Source: Gammaproteobacteria bacterium
Lineage (GTDB): Bacteria; Pseudomonadota; Gammaproteobacteria; Acidiferrobacterales; Sulfurifustaceae
Length of the DNA: 64,000 nt
Direction of reading: 5' to 3'
NCBI GenBank assembly: GCA_016199745.1
Contig: JACQFZ010000042.1
Location: 1-64,000, forward strand
Below are positions 1 through 8,804 of the stretch, piece by piece; the stretch's first letter is position 1; every line of letters begins with the position of its first letter. The notes beneath the pieces are model-generated. The model searched no databases and was not told the DNA's origin. It saw only the letters and a list, made by a program, of their open reading frames with translations. The position numbers and the translations under genes were made by a program.

Positions 1-123
1 CTCATCGAAAACTTCTTTGCCAAACTCAAACAATTCCGCGCCGTTGCCACGCGCTATGACAAACGGGCGCGTAACTTCCTGGCGGGTATTTATTGTGCGG
101 CTATTTGGGTGTGGTTGGCGTAA
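1..123 (+). mobile_element. IS5-type transposase, C-terminal end (partial)
   Basis: An open frame enters from the left edge and ends at TAA 121-123. The 40 visible residues read LIENFFAKLKQF, then RYDKRARNF, then a hydrophobic end. This is the C-terminal part of the DDE domain of IS5/IS427-type transposases, including the conserved catalytic Glu context (ENFFAKLK) and the Y-x-K-R/T-A-R-N-F block. The element probably ends near 137, where an inward-facing GGGCGTGTCACCAATT lies just behind the stop codon as a candidate terminal inverted repeat. The rest of the element lies outside the window, so neither completeness nor activity can be judged. Confidence 0.85.
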
Positions 124-2000
124 TTGGTGACACGCCCTAAGGTGCCGGCAAAAAATACGCTGCCGGGGAAACGTTTTAGCGTCTGTTCGGCGAGGCGTAC
201 GGTTTGCGCGACCGGGTCGGTACCGAAGGCGCTGTCGCTGGTGGCGGCCATGTTGTGGCGGTGGCAGAAGTCGACGTATTTTTTTAGCTGCTCCTCGACG
301 CGTTGTTTCAGTTCGGCGATCGAGTGGTCTTTGATGCGCGTGGTATCGACTTCGCCGACGCTGATAAAAACAAAATTCTTGAAGCGGCCGGGGAACAGTC
401 GTTGCGTGTTGAGCAGGGTGTGCATGCCGATGCCGCGGAAGCTGGAAACGAAAAATACCGCGGCCGGTTCGCCTTCGGTTAGGCGGGGTATGGAGACGAC
501 CGGCGGGGTCGGTAATTTTGACAGGATATCGTCGAGCTCGAGTAGTTGCCGGCGAACGTTTTGGTAGTGTCGGTGGATGACGGCGCAAAAGACGATGAGG
601 CTGCCGATCACCAGAATCGCCGCCCAGCCGCCGTCGACGAATTTCGAGACGACCATGACCAGCAAGATGCTCGCGGTCGAGAGCAGGCCCCAGAGACTTA
701 GGAACAGTCGCCACCAACCACTTCGTTCGCGCCGATGTTGCCACCAATAGACGCACAAACCGAACAGCGTTAGCGAAAACGTCAGAAACACGCTGATGCT
801 GTAAAGCACCACTAGTAACTCGACTTGGCCGCGGCTCCATAACAACACGATCAGCGCCGCCAGGCCCATGAGCATGACGCCGTTGCGGGTTACCAGGCGG
901 TCGGAGAGTTGGTCGAAGCGATGCGGCACCCAATGATCGACCGCCATGTTAGCGAGCGTCGACGGTCCGCCGAGGAAGCCGGTATTGGCGGCGATGAACA
1001 GCAGACCGGCTTCGAAGATCAGCGTGGTTACCACGACGCCGTGACCGATATCGATGTTGCCCCAATGCCAATCGTGAACGATGGCGGAGAAGGTGACGGC
1101 GTTCAGCGTTTGGCCGGGGCTCGGGTGCGCGTCCCACAGCAGGTATAGCAAGATAATGCCGCCGGCGGTAAACGCCAGCGACGTCGCCATGTAGAACATG
1201 GCCCACTTGCCGGTCCGAACGCGCGGTGGCTTGAGTAGATTAATGCTGTTCGATACCGCCTCGATGCCGGTATAGGTGCCGCCGCCCATGCCGTAGGCGC
1301 GTAAGAACAGCGCGATTGCGAACAGGATGCCGGTCTCGCTCGATAGCGCGGAAAAATGCTCGATCGATTGCGGCAGCAGCGCATCGAGTTGATCGACGCG
1401 CCGGCCGACGCCATAGAGGATTAGAAATGCATGGGTGATGACGAAGCCGAAGAAGATCGGCAGCAAAAAAGTGATCGACTCTTTCACACCGCGCAGATTC
1501 AGTACCACCAGAATCAGTAGCATGCAGGCGGCGATCTCCATCTTTAACGGTGCCCACGACGGCGGTAAAAAACTGAACAGCGCGTCGGCGCCGGCAGCAA
1601 TCGAGATAGTGATGGTGAGAACGTAGTCGACCACCAAGGCGCTGCCGGAGACGAGCCCGGCGCGTCGACCGAGCAGCCGGGTCGCGACTTTGTAACCGCC
1701 GCCGCCGCTGGGGAACAGCTCGATGACTTGGTTATAGGAAATGGCGATGACGAACACCGTCACCGCGGTCGCGATTGCCAGGAATAGCGCCAGGCTGCTA
1801 TGCGGGCCGAGTGCCTTGAATGCTTCTTCAGGGCCGTAGGTCGAGGACGACAAGCCGTCGGCGCCGAGGCCGACCCAAGCGAGAAACGCGATCAGCGTAA
1901 TGCGGCTGCGCGTTTCCGCCGACATTGGATCGCGCGGTGGACCGATGACGACACGGCGTACGCGCGTCTTTAGGTCTCGCCAATTTTTTGCGGAAGGCAT
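90..2000 (-). CDS. KimA/YdaO-like APC-superfamily potassium permease, 3' end replaced by IS sequence
   Basis: An integral membrane permease of about 636 residues. The N-terminal half carries many hydrophobic segments and the motifs GLGADGLSSSTYGPEEAF and SGGGGYKVATRLLG. These are typical of the KimA (YdaO) branch of the APC superfamily, whose characterised members import potassium with protons. A soluble C-terminal region of roughly 150 residues follows. The last native residues appear to be FFAGTL. The final 15 residues (GRVTNYANHTQIAAQ) are encoded by positions 93-137, which is IS sequence, so the normal cytoplasmic tail is lost. Start: ATG at 2000 is chosen; a TTG at 2027 is also in frame. 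It lies just downstream of phhB on the same strand and is probably cotranscribed. Function after truncation is uncertain. Substrate assignment is from the family. Confidence 0.75.
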   Translation of the reverse strand: MPSAKNWRDLKTRVRRVVIGPPRDPMSAETRSRITLIAFLAWVGLGADGLSSSTYGPEEAFKALGPHSSLALFLAIATAVTVFVIAISYNQVIELFPSGGGGYKVATRLLGRRAGLVSGSALVVDYVLTITISIAAGADALFSFLPPSWAPLKMEIAACMLLILVVLNLRGVKESITFLLPIFFGFVITHAFLILYGVGRRVDQLDALLPQSIEHFSALSSETGILFAIALFLRAYGMGGGTYTGIEAVSNSINLLKPPRVRTGKWAMFYMATSLAFTAGGIILLYLLWDAHPSPGQTLNAVTFSAIVHDWHWGNIDIGHGVVVTTLIFEAGLLFIAANTGFLGGPSTLANMAVDHWVPHRFDQLSDRLVTRNGVMLMGLAALIVLLWSRGQVELLVVLYSISVFLTFSLTLFGLCVYWWQHRRERSGWWRLFLSLWGLLSTASILLVMVVSKFVDGGWAAILVIGSLIVFCAVIHRHYQNVRRQLLELDDILSKLPTPPVVSIPRLTEGEPAAVFFVSSFRGIGMHTLLNTQRLFPGRFKNFVFISVGEVDTTRIKDHSIAELKQRVEEQLKKYVDFCHRHNMAATSDSAFGTDPVAQTVRLAEQTLKRFPGSVFFAGTLGRVTNYANHTQIAAQ

Positions 2001-2051
2001 GCGGACCAATAGACCGAGGACCGACAATGGCCCTCGGCGTTTAATTGAATG

Positions 2052-2387
2052 TCAGTCGCCGAAGAGGTCGTTAATTTTGGCGGCGCAGATGAAATCGTTT
2101 TCCGTGAGGCCATGGACGGCGTGCGTACTGTAACGCACGTGGCAACGTTTGTAGCTGATCTCTAAATCGGGATGATGATCTTCGCGATTGACAATCCAGG
2201 CGATGGCATTGGCGAACGTCATGGTTTCGTAAAAATTTTTGAAGTTGTAAGTGCGAGCGATTTCGGTTGCTTCGTTGTTCGTCGCCCAACCCTTTGCTTG
2301 GCTCAGCAGCGATTCGGCGGTATGCCGATCGACCTTGGGTGTGCCGCCGTGGCAGGGGACGCAGTGCTTTTGCTTGAGCTCGGACAT
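2052..2387 (-). CDS. phhB: Pterin-4a-carbinolamine dehydratase
   Basis: A 111-residue protein of the PCD/DCoH family, which dehydrates 4a-hydroxytetrahydrobiopterin to recycle the pterin cofactor of aromatic amino acid hydroxylases. The family's histidine signature is visible: FANAIAWIVNREDHHPDLEI near residues 58-77, followed by the YSTHAVHGLTENDF block. Length matches the family (about 95-118). The start is ATG 2387, preceded by GGAG with 8 nt spacing. A longer in-frame opening exists upstream but overlaps the protease gene. The gene lies 14 nt after the M48 protease gene and before the permease, so an operon is likely. No hydroxylase gene is visible in the window, so the pterin-recycling role is inferred from the family. 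Confidence 0.92.
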   Translation of the reverse strand: MSELKQKHCVPCHGGTPKVDRHTAESLLSQAKGWATNNEATEIARTYNFKNFYETMTFANAIAWIVNREDHHPDLEISYKRCHVRYSTHAVHGLTENDFICAAKINDLFGD

Positions 2388-2401
2388 GAGCGTATCTCCG
2401 T

Positions 2402-3643
2402 TCAGGTTTGATTCATCAGATGCGCGATGCGCGCGGTCGCCGGCGGATGCGAATCGTAAAACACCGAATACAGCGGATCGGGTGTCAGGGTGGTCGCATT
2501 TTCGCGGTACAGCTTGACCAGCGCGCTGATCAGTTCGTTGGCATCGCTTTGTTTGGCGGCGAACGTATCGGCCTCGTATTCGTGTCGGCGCGAGCCGCGG
2601 GCAAACAGCGGGCTCAAAAAGAAGGTAAAGATCGGGCTGACCATCATGAACAACGCAAGCGCGGCGTGATTCGACGGTTGTTGCACGCCGAGTGCCTGGT
2701 AGAACCACGGTTGATTCGTCAGCCAGCCGAGCACGGCGAGCCCGGCCAAACTCAACACCGCCAGCAACACGATGCGTTTGACGATGTGATGTAGCTTGAA
2801 ATGGCCGAGCTCGTGCGCGACTACCGCTTCGATCTCGGGCTCGGCCAATTGCTCCAATAAATTATCGAAGAACACCACGCGTTTAGCGCGGCCGAAGCCG
2901 GTGAAATAGGCATTGCCGTGGCTGGTGCGGCGCGAGCTGTCGACGACGTAGATGCCTTCGCTACGAAAACCGGTACGTTCGAGCAGCGCTTGCAGGCGTT
3001 GGCGCAAGCTGTCGCGCTCGAGCGGTTTGAATTTGTTGAACAACGGCGCGATCAGCGTCGGGTACGCCCAAACCATGAACAAGCTGAAACCCATCCACAA
3101 CAGCCACAAGTACAGCCACCACAGATTGCCGGCGCTTTGCATGAACCACAACGCCGCCAGGATAAGAGGTATGCCGAATGCGAGACTCAGTAGCGTTTTT
3201 TTTATGAGATCGCCAATGAACAGGCCAAAGGTCATGCGGTTGAACCCGAAGCGGTGCTCGATGCTGAACGTGCGGTAGGCCGACAGCGGTAGCTCGAGCA
3301 CGCCGCTGATCAGCAAAACGCTGAGTAGAAACAGCGTTCCCGCCAACCATCCGGAGGTAATAGTGCCGCGCCAGGACTGGTCGAGTACGGCCAGTCCGCC
3401 GCCGAGTGTCCAGGCGAGTAACAACAGCGCACCGAAGACGTCTTGCCATTGACCGAGGCTGGCGCGGGCGACGGTGTAGTCGGCGGCTTTGCGATGCGCT
3501 GCCAACGGTACGCGCTGGGCAAACGCGGGCGGAACGCTGTCGCGATGCGCGCGTACATGACGGATATGGCGGCGCGCTAGCCAAAGTTGCGTTGCTAGTG
3601 TCGCCACCAGCAATCCAAGGAATATTAGTGTGAAGGTGTGCAT
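2402..3643 (-). CDS. M48 family metalloprotease (Ste24/CAAX-protease type)
   Basis: A membrane zinc protease of 413 residues. The catalytic zinc motif HELGH is at residues 277-281, in the context EAVVAHELGHFKLHH. A downstream glutamate in RRHEYEADTFAAKQSDA supplies the third ligand expected for M48 enzymes. Several hydrophobic segments flank it (residues 2-22, 68-90, 98-118, 150-200 and 290-330). Length and topology match Ste24-type peptidases of proteobacteria rather than the shorter HtpX. Start: ATG 3643, at the beginning of the first membrane segment. The gene is divergent from orn and heads a likely operon with phhB and the permease. Substrates in bacteria are poorly known; a role in membrane protein quality control is only an inference. 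Confidence 0.9.
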   Translation of the reverse strand: MHTFTLIFLGLLVATLATQLWLARRHIRHVRAHRDSVPPAFAQRVPLAAHRKAADYTVARASLGQWQDVFGALLLLAWTLGGGLAVLDQSWRGTITSGWLAGTLFLLSVLLISGVLELPLSAYRTFSIEHRFGFNRMTFGLFIGDLIKKTLLSLAFGIPLILAALWFMQSAGNLWWLYLWLLWMGFSLFMVWAYPTLIAPLFNKFKPLERDSLRQRLQALLERTGFRSEGIYVVDSSRRTSHGNAYFTGFGRAKRVVFFDNLLEQLAEPEIEAVVAHELGHFKLHHIVKRIVLLAVLSLAGLAVLGWLTNQPWFYQALGVQQPSNHAALALFMMVSPIFTFFLSPLFARGSRRHEYEADTFAAKQSDANELISALVKLYRENATTLTPDPLYSVFYDSHPPATARIAHLMNQT

Positions 3644-3651
3644 TCGCGGGA

Positions 3652-3660
3652 TGCTATGAT
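3652..3660 (+). promoter_or_regulatory. Candidate extended -10 promoter for orn
   Basis: TGCTATGAT forms an extended -10 (TGn plus TATGAT) 36 nt before the orn start codon, in the gap between two divergent genes. No convincing -35 box is seen, which is tolerated for extended -10 promoters. Prediction only. Confidence 0.4.
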
Positions 3661-3696
3661 TTGCAGGCACCAGTAGTTTAACCCGGGAGTTCATTA

Positions 3697-4281
3697 ATGT
3701 CGCAGCAAATGCCGCCGCCGGTATCGGCGTCGCCGGATCCAAATGCGTTGATCTGGATTGACCTTGAGATGACGGGGTTAAGCCCCGAGGCGGATCGCAT
3801 CATCGAGATTGCTACCATCGTTACCGACAGCGCCCTCAATGTCATCGCTGAAGGACCGGTGCTGGCCGTGCGTCAGAGCGATGCCGCACTCAATGGCATG
3901 GATGACTGGAACAAGCGCACGCACGGTGCCACTGGTTTGATCGAACGCGTGAAGGCATCGCTCGTTACCGAGGCCGATGCCGAGCGGCAGACGCTCGAAT
4001 TTTTGAGCCGCTATGTGCCGGCGAAGCGCTCGCCGATGTGTGGTAACAGTATTTGCCAGGATCGGCGTTTTCTTGCGCGCTATATGCCGGGCCTGGAAGC
4101 GTGGTTCCACTACCGTAACCTCGACGTCAGCACGCTGAAGGAACTGGTCACACGCTGGTGCCCGGACCTCGCCAGCGGATTTTCCAAGAAGGCGTCGCAC
4201 AAGGCGCTCGACGACATTCGCGAATCGATCGATGAGTTGCGTTATTACCGCGAGAAATTTCTGAACGTCGGTAATAAATAA
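3697..4281 (+). CDS. orn: Oligoribonuclease
   Basis: A 3'-5' exoribonuclease of the DEDDh family that degrades 2-5 nt RNA and pGpG to mononucleotides in the cytoplasm. The 194 residues show Exo I as WIDLEMTGL (residues 20-28, with the D and E ligands), Exo II around [16 protein letters not shown] (near 110-125) and Exo III as [18 protein letters not shown] near the C-terminus, with the catalytic His and Asp. It is slightly longer than the E. coli protein because of a proline-rich N-terminal stretch of about 15 residues. The start ATG is preceded by GGGAG at 7 nt. It is transcribed away from the protease gene and converges on queG across a palindromic repeat. Confidence 0.96.
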   Translation: MSQQMPPPVSASPDPNALIWIDLEMTGLSPEADRIIEIATIVTDSALNVIAEGPVLAVRQSDAALNGMDDWNKRTHGATGLIERVKASLVTEADAERQTLEFLSRYVPAKRSPMCGNSICQDRRFLARYMPGLEAWFHYRNLDVSTLKELVTRWCPDLASGFSKKASHKALDDIRESIDELRYYREKFLNVGNK

Positions 4282-4290
4282 AAAAGATGG

Positions 4291-4368
4291 GTAGGGTGGG
4301 CAGCGCTTTTCTGCGCACGAGTATTTTTTAAATATCCGGCGTGGGCAGAAAAGCGCTGCCCACCCTAC
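4291..4368. repeat. Palindromic REP-like repeat, copy 1 (orn/queG junction)
   Basis: Perfect 24-nt inverted arms at 4291-4314 and 4345-4368 start GTAGGGTGGGCAGCGC and enclose an AT-rich centre. Pairing continues inward for about five more bases with one mismatch. Related sequences recur at 26731-26802 and 50321-50390, so this is a dispersed family. It lies between the convergent ends of orn and queG and could act as a transcription stop for both strands. The right arm contains the queG stop codon (complement of 4365-4367). Confidence 0.85.
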
Positions 4369-5426
4369 ATGGCATGACGGGCCAGCGCCCAGACCACGTG
4401 TTCGCGCACCAGTGCCGATGGGTGTACCGCGCGTGCGTTGAGCGCATCGATCACCGCCGCGGTTGTCGGCGCGTTTCCCAGGGCCACGGCGACATTCCGC
4501 AACCACTGTTCGTAACCGATGCGGCGCATCGCCGATCCTTCGGTCCGCTTTAGAAATTCCGCTTCGCTCCAGCCGAACAACTCGATGAGTTGCGGCGCAT
4601 CGAGACCATGGCGCTTGGCGAAATCAGGTTCGCTCGTGAGACGGGCGAATCGATTCCATGGGCAAACCAACTGGCAATCGTCACAACCATAAATGCGATT
4701 GCCGAGCAGCGGTCGTAGTTCTTCCGGAATCGATCCTTTCAGCTCGATGGTTAAATAGGAGATACAACGGCGCGCGTCGAGTTGGTAAGGACCGATAAAC
4801 GCCTGCGTCGGACAAATATCGAGGCAGGCGCGGCAGCTGCCGCAGTGTTCGGTGGCCGGTGTATCGATCGGCAGCGGTAGATCGGTGTACATCTCGCCGA
4901 GAAAAAACCACGAGCCGGCATCGCGCGCTAAGAGATTCGTGTGCTTGCCGATCCAGCCGAGGCCGGCCTTTTGCGCCAGCGGTTTCTCCAGCACCGGGGC
5001 GCTGTCGCTGAACACGCGGTAACCGAATGGACCTGTTACCGCGGCGATGCGATCGGCCAGCTTCTGCAGACGGCTACGCATGACTTTGTGGTAATCGCGG
5101 CCGAGCGCGTAACGCGAGATGTAACCGAGCGCGTGGTCGTCGAGCACGTGCTGGGCATCGGCGGCGGATGGCAAGTAATCGAGTCGCGCGGCGATGACGC
5201 GGATGCTGCCGGGGACCAGCTCGGCTGGCCGGCTGCGGCGCGTGCCGTGCGCTGCCATGTAGGCCATCTCGCCGTGATAACCGGCGTTGAGCCAGTTCCA
5301 CAGATGCGATTCGGCTTCGCCGAGATCGGTGTCGGTAATGCCGATTTGCTGAAACCCGAGCTCGCGGCCCCATGATTTGATGTCATGGGCGAGCTGGGCG
5401 AAATCCGGGTCAGGCGTGTTGCTCAT
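4365..5426 (-). CDS. queG: Epoxyqueuosine reductase
   Basis: Cobalamin-dependent iron-sulfur enzyme for the last step of queuosine synthesis, reducing epoxyqueuosine in tRNA anticodon loops to queuosine. It has 353 residues. Two ferredoxin-type cysteine clusters are visible: CGSCRACLDICP near residues 195-206 and CDDCQLVCPWN near 251-261. The N-terminal half carries the DUF1730 region with GYISRYALGRDYHKVMR, and the C-terminus resembles the HEAT-like end of the family. It is a little shorter than E. coli QueG (379). The final codons and TAG stop run into the palindromic repeat at 4291-4368, so the C-terminus may have been trimmed by the repeat. The adjacent nnr is divergent; the same pairing occurs in other gammaproteobacteria. 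Confidence 0.95.
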   Translation of the reverse strand: MSNTPDPDFAQLAHDIKSWGRELGFQQIGITDTDLGEAESHLWNWLNAGYHGEMAYMAAHGTRRSRPAELVPGSIRVIAARLDYLPSAADAQHVLDDHALGYISRYALGRDYHKVMRSRLQKLADRIAAVTGPFGYRVFSDSAPVLEKPLAQKAGLGWIGKHTNLLARDAGSWFFLGEMYTDLPLPIDTPATEHCGSCRACLDICPTQAFIGPYQLDARRCISYLTIELKGSIPEELRPLLGNRIYGCDDCQLVCPWNRFARLTSEPDFAKRHGLDAPQLIELFGWSEAEFLKRTEGSAMRRIGYEQWLRNVAVALGNAPTTAAVIDALNARAVHPSALVREHVVWALARHAM

Positions 5427-5586
5427 AGGGTTAGACGGGAATTGTTTCAGCTCGCAGTACTCGATATTACCCCTAGCCTGGTCCTTCTCTGCAACTGCAG
5501 CGGTGGACGGATGACGGAAGCACTCGCTCGCTCAAGGATAGTTCGGGCGCGGCCGAGGGCGCGGTCGGGCTACACTACCAAGCAAG

Positions 5587-7095
5587 ATGCTACCTCCTTC
5601 TTTATATAGTGCGGCACAAGTACGCGAGCTCGATCGGCGCGCCATCGACGTCTGCGGCATTGCCGGCGCCGAGCTGATGGAGCGCGCCGGTGCCGCCGCA
5701 TTCCGTGCGTTGCGGGCAGGTTACCCGCGAGCGCGTCGGATTGCGGTGGTATGTGGTCCGGGTAATAACGGCGGCGATGGTTATATTGTCGCGTACTTGG
5801 TTCGAGCGGCGGGACTGGAGCCGCACGTCTTCGTTGTCGGCGATCGTTCCAAACCGGGCGATGCCGTCCAGGCGCGTGCGCAGTGCGAGGCGGCTGGCAT
5901 CGTTACGCGACCCTTGACCGCTGCCGCGTTCGACGATGCCGATGTTGTTGTCGATGCGTTGCTCGGCATCGGTCTGGAACGTCCAGTGGAAGGCGAGTGG
6001 CAGGCGGCGATTCAGGCGATCAATGCCAGCGGTCGCCCGATTGTCGCCATCGATATTCCGTCGGGGCTACACGCTGATACCGGTGCGGTGATGGGGCTCG
6101 CCGTGCGCGCCGATATGACGGTTTGTTTTATCGGCCTCAAGGCGGGATTGTTCACCGCCGCCGGGCGCGAGCAGGCGGGTGAAATTGTGTTCGACGATCT
6201 CGGTGTGCCGAGCGAGGTGTACACCGGTATCGTTCCGGTGGCGCGGCGCTTAGTCGAACGTTCACTGCGCGGTGCGGTCAGACAGCGAGCGCGCACAGCG
6301 CACAAGGGTAGCTTCGGTCATGTGCTGGTGATCGGTGGCGGTCATGGCATGCCGGGCGCGGCGAGATTGTGCGGCGAAGCGGCGTATCGCATCGGCGCCG
6401 GCCTCGTTACATTGGTCACCCATCCGGCGCATGCGCACGTTATTAACCAGGTGCGGCCCGAGCTATTGGCATACGGTGCGACCACGGCGGCCGATCTGGC
6501 GCCGCTGTTGGCGCGCGCCGAGGTGCTGGCGCTCGGTCCTGGGTTGTCGCAAGACAGTTGGGCGCGCAGCATTTATCAGGCGGCATTGGCCGCCGACATG
6601 CCGATGGTGGTCGATGCCGACGCGCTGAATTTGCTCGCGGCCCATCCACTGCGGCGCGCCAACTGGGTGTTGACGCCGCATCCCGGCGAGGCGGCGCGGC
6701 TGCTCGATACGACCGTCATCGCCGTTCAACGCGATCGTTTTGCCGCGGTGCGCGCACTGACCGAACGTTACGGGGGAGTCTGCGTTTTGAAAGGATCGGG
6801 CACACTGATCATGACCGCCGGGCATGCTACCGTTGCCTTGTGCGACCGCGGTAATCCTGGCATGGCCAGCGGCGGCACCGGCGATGTGCTCACCGGTACG
6901 ATCGCCGGCCTGATGGCGCAGGGCTTGGCGGCTGACGTTGCCACGCGTACTGGCGTATGGCTGCACGCGACCGCCAGCGATGATGCGGCGAGCGACGGTG
7001 AAATCGGTTTGCTCGCGTCCGATCTAATTCCGCATCTGCGCCGTCGGATTAACCAACTCGCTAGCTATGACGACACTGACACTCGAAGCCGCTAA
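5587..7095 (+). CDS. nnr: Bifunctional NAD(P)H-hydrate epimerase / ADP-dependent NAD(P)HX dehydratase
   Basis: Metabolite-repair enzyme that returns damaged, hydrated NAD(P)H to use. The N-terminal YjeF epimerase domain covers about residues 1-215, with AVVCGPGNNGGDGYIVA and DALLGIGL. The C-terminal ribokinase-like dehydratase domain (about 225-495) carries VIGGGHGMPGAA, LTPHPGEAARLL and NPGMASGGTGDVLTG, with the catalytic Asp in the last. At 502 residues the two-domain form is full length. The start ATG 5587 has no clear ribosome site. The 3' end overlaps the tsaE start by 29 nt, and nnr-tsaE-amidase form a conserved gammaproteobacterial operon. Confidence 0.95.
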   Translation: MLPPSLYSAAQVRELDRRAIDVCGIAGAELMERAGAAAFRALRAGYPRARRIAVVCGPGNNGGDGYIVAYLVRAAGLEPHVFVVGDRSKPGDAVQARAQCEAAGIVTRPLTAAAFDDADVVVDALLGIGLERPVEGEWQAAIQAINASGRPIVAIDIPSGLHADTGAVMGLAVRADMTVCFIGLKAGLFTAAGREQAGEIVFDDLGVPSEVYTGIVPVARRLVERSLRGAVRQRARTAHKGSFGHVLVIGGGHGMPGAARLCGEAAYRIGAGLVTLVTHPAHAHVINQVRPELLAYGATTAADLAPLLARAEVLALGPGLSQDSWARSIYQAALAADMPMVVDADALNLLAAHPLRRANWVLTPHPGEAARLLDTTVIAVQRDRFAAVRALTERYGGVCVLKGSGTLIMTAGHATVALCDRGNPGMASGGTGDVLTGTIAGLMAQGLAADVATRTGVWLHATASDDAASDGEIGLLASDLIPHLRRRINQLASYDDTDTRSR

Positions 7096-7528
7096 TACGG
7101 CCGAAACCGAAGCGTTCGGCATGCGCTTGTCGGCGTTGTTACCGCCGCTGCGTTTGATTTTTGTGCGTGGGCCGTTGGGCGCGGGCAAGACGACGTTCGT
7201 GCGCGGATTGTTGCGCGGGTTGGGTCATGAAGGGGTGGTCAAGAGCCCGACGTTCACATTGGTCGAGCCCTATAATTTTGGCGAAGTGTCGTTGTATCAC
7301 TTCGATTTATACCGGCTTACACAGCCACAAGAGTTGGAATTTCTTGGACTACGTGATTATCTCGCTGGCGATAACATCTGTATCGTCGAATGGCCTGAGC
7401 GCGCCGGTGGTATTTTGCCGGCGCCGGACCTAGACGTTATGATTCAACTCAACGACAAGCAGGGCCGTCTCGTGCAGTTGCAGTCTCATTCCCGGCAAGG
7501 GGAAGCCGTGCTCGGCGGGTTTCGATGA
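7067..7528 (+). CDS. tsaE: tRNA threonylcarbamoyladenosine biosynthesis ATPase TsaE
   Basis: Small P-loop ATPase that works with TsaB and TsaD to place threonylcarbamoyl on A37 of ANN-decoding tRNAs. Its 153 residues include the Walker A motif GPLGAGKTTFVRG (about residues 36-48), the SPTFTLVEPY segment and the HFDLYRL block, all diagnostic. The C-terminus is weakly conserved, as usual. The gene overlaps nnr by 29 nt and the following amidase by 4 nt (ATGA), so translational coupling is likely. TsaB and TsaD are not in this window. Confidence 0.95.
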   Translation: MTTLTLEAANTAETEAFGMRLSALLPPLRLIFVRGPLGAGKTTFVRGLLRGLGHEGVVKSPTFTLVEPYNFGEVSLYHFDLYRLTQPQELEFLGLRDYLAGDNICIVEWPERAGGILPAPDLDVMIQLNDKQGRLVQLQSHSRQGEAVLGGFR

Positions 7529-8778
7529 GCCGGCACCGAATCCGTTTATTTTTATTTTTACTCCTCAGTATTTTCTCCGTTACCCCCGTTCAGGCGGTGG
7601 TGTCGGTGCACAACGTCCGCGAGTGGCGCGCACCCGATCACACGCGTCTGGTATTCGACGTTAGCGGGCCGGTCCAGCATCGATTGTCGTTGCTGACCGA
7701 TCCGAATCGGATCGTCCTCGACTTGGAAGATGCCGAGTGGCAGGACGAGTTGTCCGAGCTCGACTTCAACGGCCCGGTGTTGGCCGGTTTGCGCACGGGT
7801 CGGGCGGACGCCAAATCGTTGCGGGTCGTGCTCGATCTGAAGATGGCGGTGCAGCCGCGTTCGTTCGTGCTGAAGCCGGCTGGACCCTACGGCCACCGTT
7901 TGGTGCTCGATCTGTACGACCCGAAGGCGCAGGTGGTCGACGACGACAAGGCCATAGCCGAGCCGGAACCGGTGATCGAATCCAAACGTGAAGCCAAACG
8001 CACCGATAAACCGAAACCCATCATCGTTGCGATCGATGCCGGTCACGGCGGCGAAGATCCCGGTGCGCTCGGCCGTCGTTATCGCACGCGTGAGAAAGAT
8101 GTGACGCTCGCCATCGCCCGTGAGGTGGCCCGCCGAATCAATCAGGCGCCCGGCATGCGCGCGGTGCTGATTCGCGACGGCGATTACTACGTCGGCTTGC
8201 GCGAGCGCTTCACCAAGGCACGTAAACATCAGGCCGATCTGTTTATCTCGATCCACGCCGACGCCGTGCCGGGACGTGCGGCACGCGGCTCGTCGGTATA
8301 TGCGTTATCGGAGAAGGGCGCGACCAGCGCCATGGCGAAGTACTTGGCCGACGGTGAAAACGCGTCCGACCTCATCGGCGGTGTCAGCCTGAACGACAAA
8401 GACGAGATTTTGGCGAAGGTGTTGCTCGACTTGTCGCACACCAAGACCATTCAAGACAGCCTGGTGTTCGCCAGCGATATGTTAGGCGAGCTTCATCGCG
8501 TCGGTCCGTTGCATGGCACACGCGTGCGCCAAGCCGGTTTCGCCGTGCTCAAGGCGCCGGATATCCCGTCGGTGTTGATCGAGACCGCATTTATTTCCAA
8601 CCCGACGGAAGAAAAAAAGCTGCGCTCGTCGAGCTTTCAGCAGGAGATGGCCGACGGTATTTACAAAGGGGTTAAGCGCTTTCTGGCGCGCACACCGCAA
8701 GGGACGGCGGCGATTGCGCGGGAGCGGGAAGACGAGCCGTCGCCGACAGCGCGGCGGCGTATCGCGCTTCACGAGTGA
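7525..8778 (+). CDS. N-acetylmuramoyl-L-alanine amidase (AMIN + Amidase_3)
   Basis: Periplasmic zinc amidase that splits septal peptidoglycan during cell separation. The 417 residues begin with a signal peptide (RIRLFLFLLLSIFSVTPVQA, cut near 25), then an AMIN domain (about 27-130) that binds peptidoglycan at the septum. A charged linker follows, then an Amidase_3 catalytic domain from about 165 with AIDAGHGGEDPGALG and FISIHADAVP, which carry zinc and catalytic residues, and a late VLIETAFISNPTEE. No LysM repeat is present, unlike many amiB products found at this locus, so it could be called amiB by position or amiC by domain content. It follows tsaE as in other gammaproteobacteria, but mutL does not come next; glnD converges 26 nt downstream. 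Confidence 0.93.
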   Translation: MSRHRIRLFLFLLLSIFSVTPVQAVVSVHNVREWRAPDHTRLVFDVSGPVQHRLSLLTDPNRIVLDLEDAEWQDELSELDFNGPVLAGLRTGRADAKSLRVVLDLKMAVQPRSFVLKPAGPYGHRLVLDLYDPKAQVVDDDKAIAEPEPVIESKREAKRTDKPKPIIVAIDAGHGGEDPGALGRRYRTREKDVTLAIAREVARRINQAPGMRAVLIRDGDYYVGLRERFTKARKHQADLFISIHADAVPGRAARGSSVYALSEKGATSAMAKYLADGENASDLIGGVSLNDKDEILAKVLLDLSHTKTIQDSLVFASDMLGELHRVGPLHGTRVRQAGFAVLKAPDIPSVLIETAFISNPTEEKKLRSSSFQQEMADGIYKGVKRFLARTPQGTAAIAREREDEPSPTARRRIALHE

Positions 8779-8804
8779 AGCGCTGTTAATCGGTTGTTCG
8801 CGGC

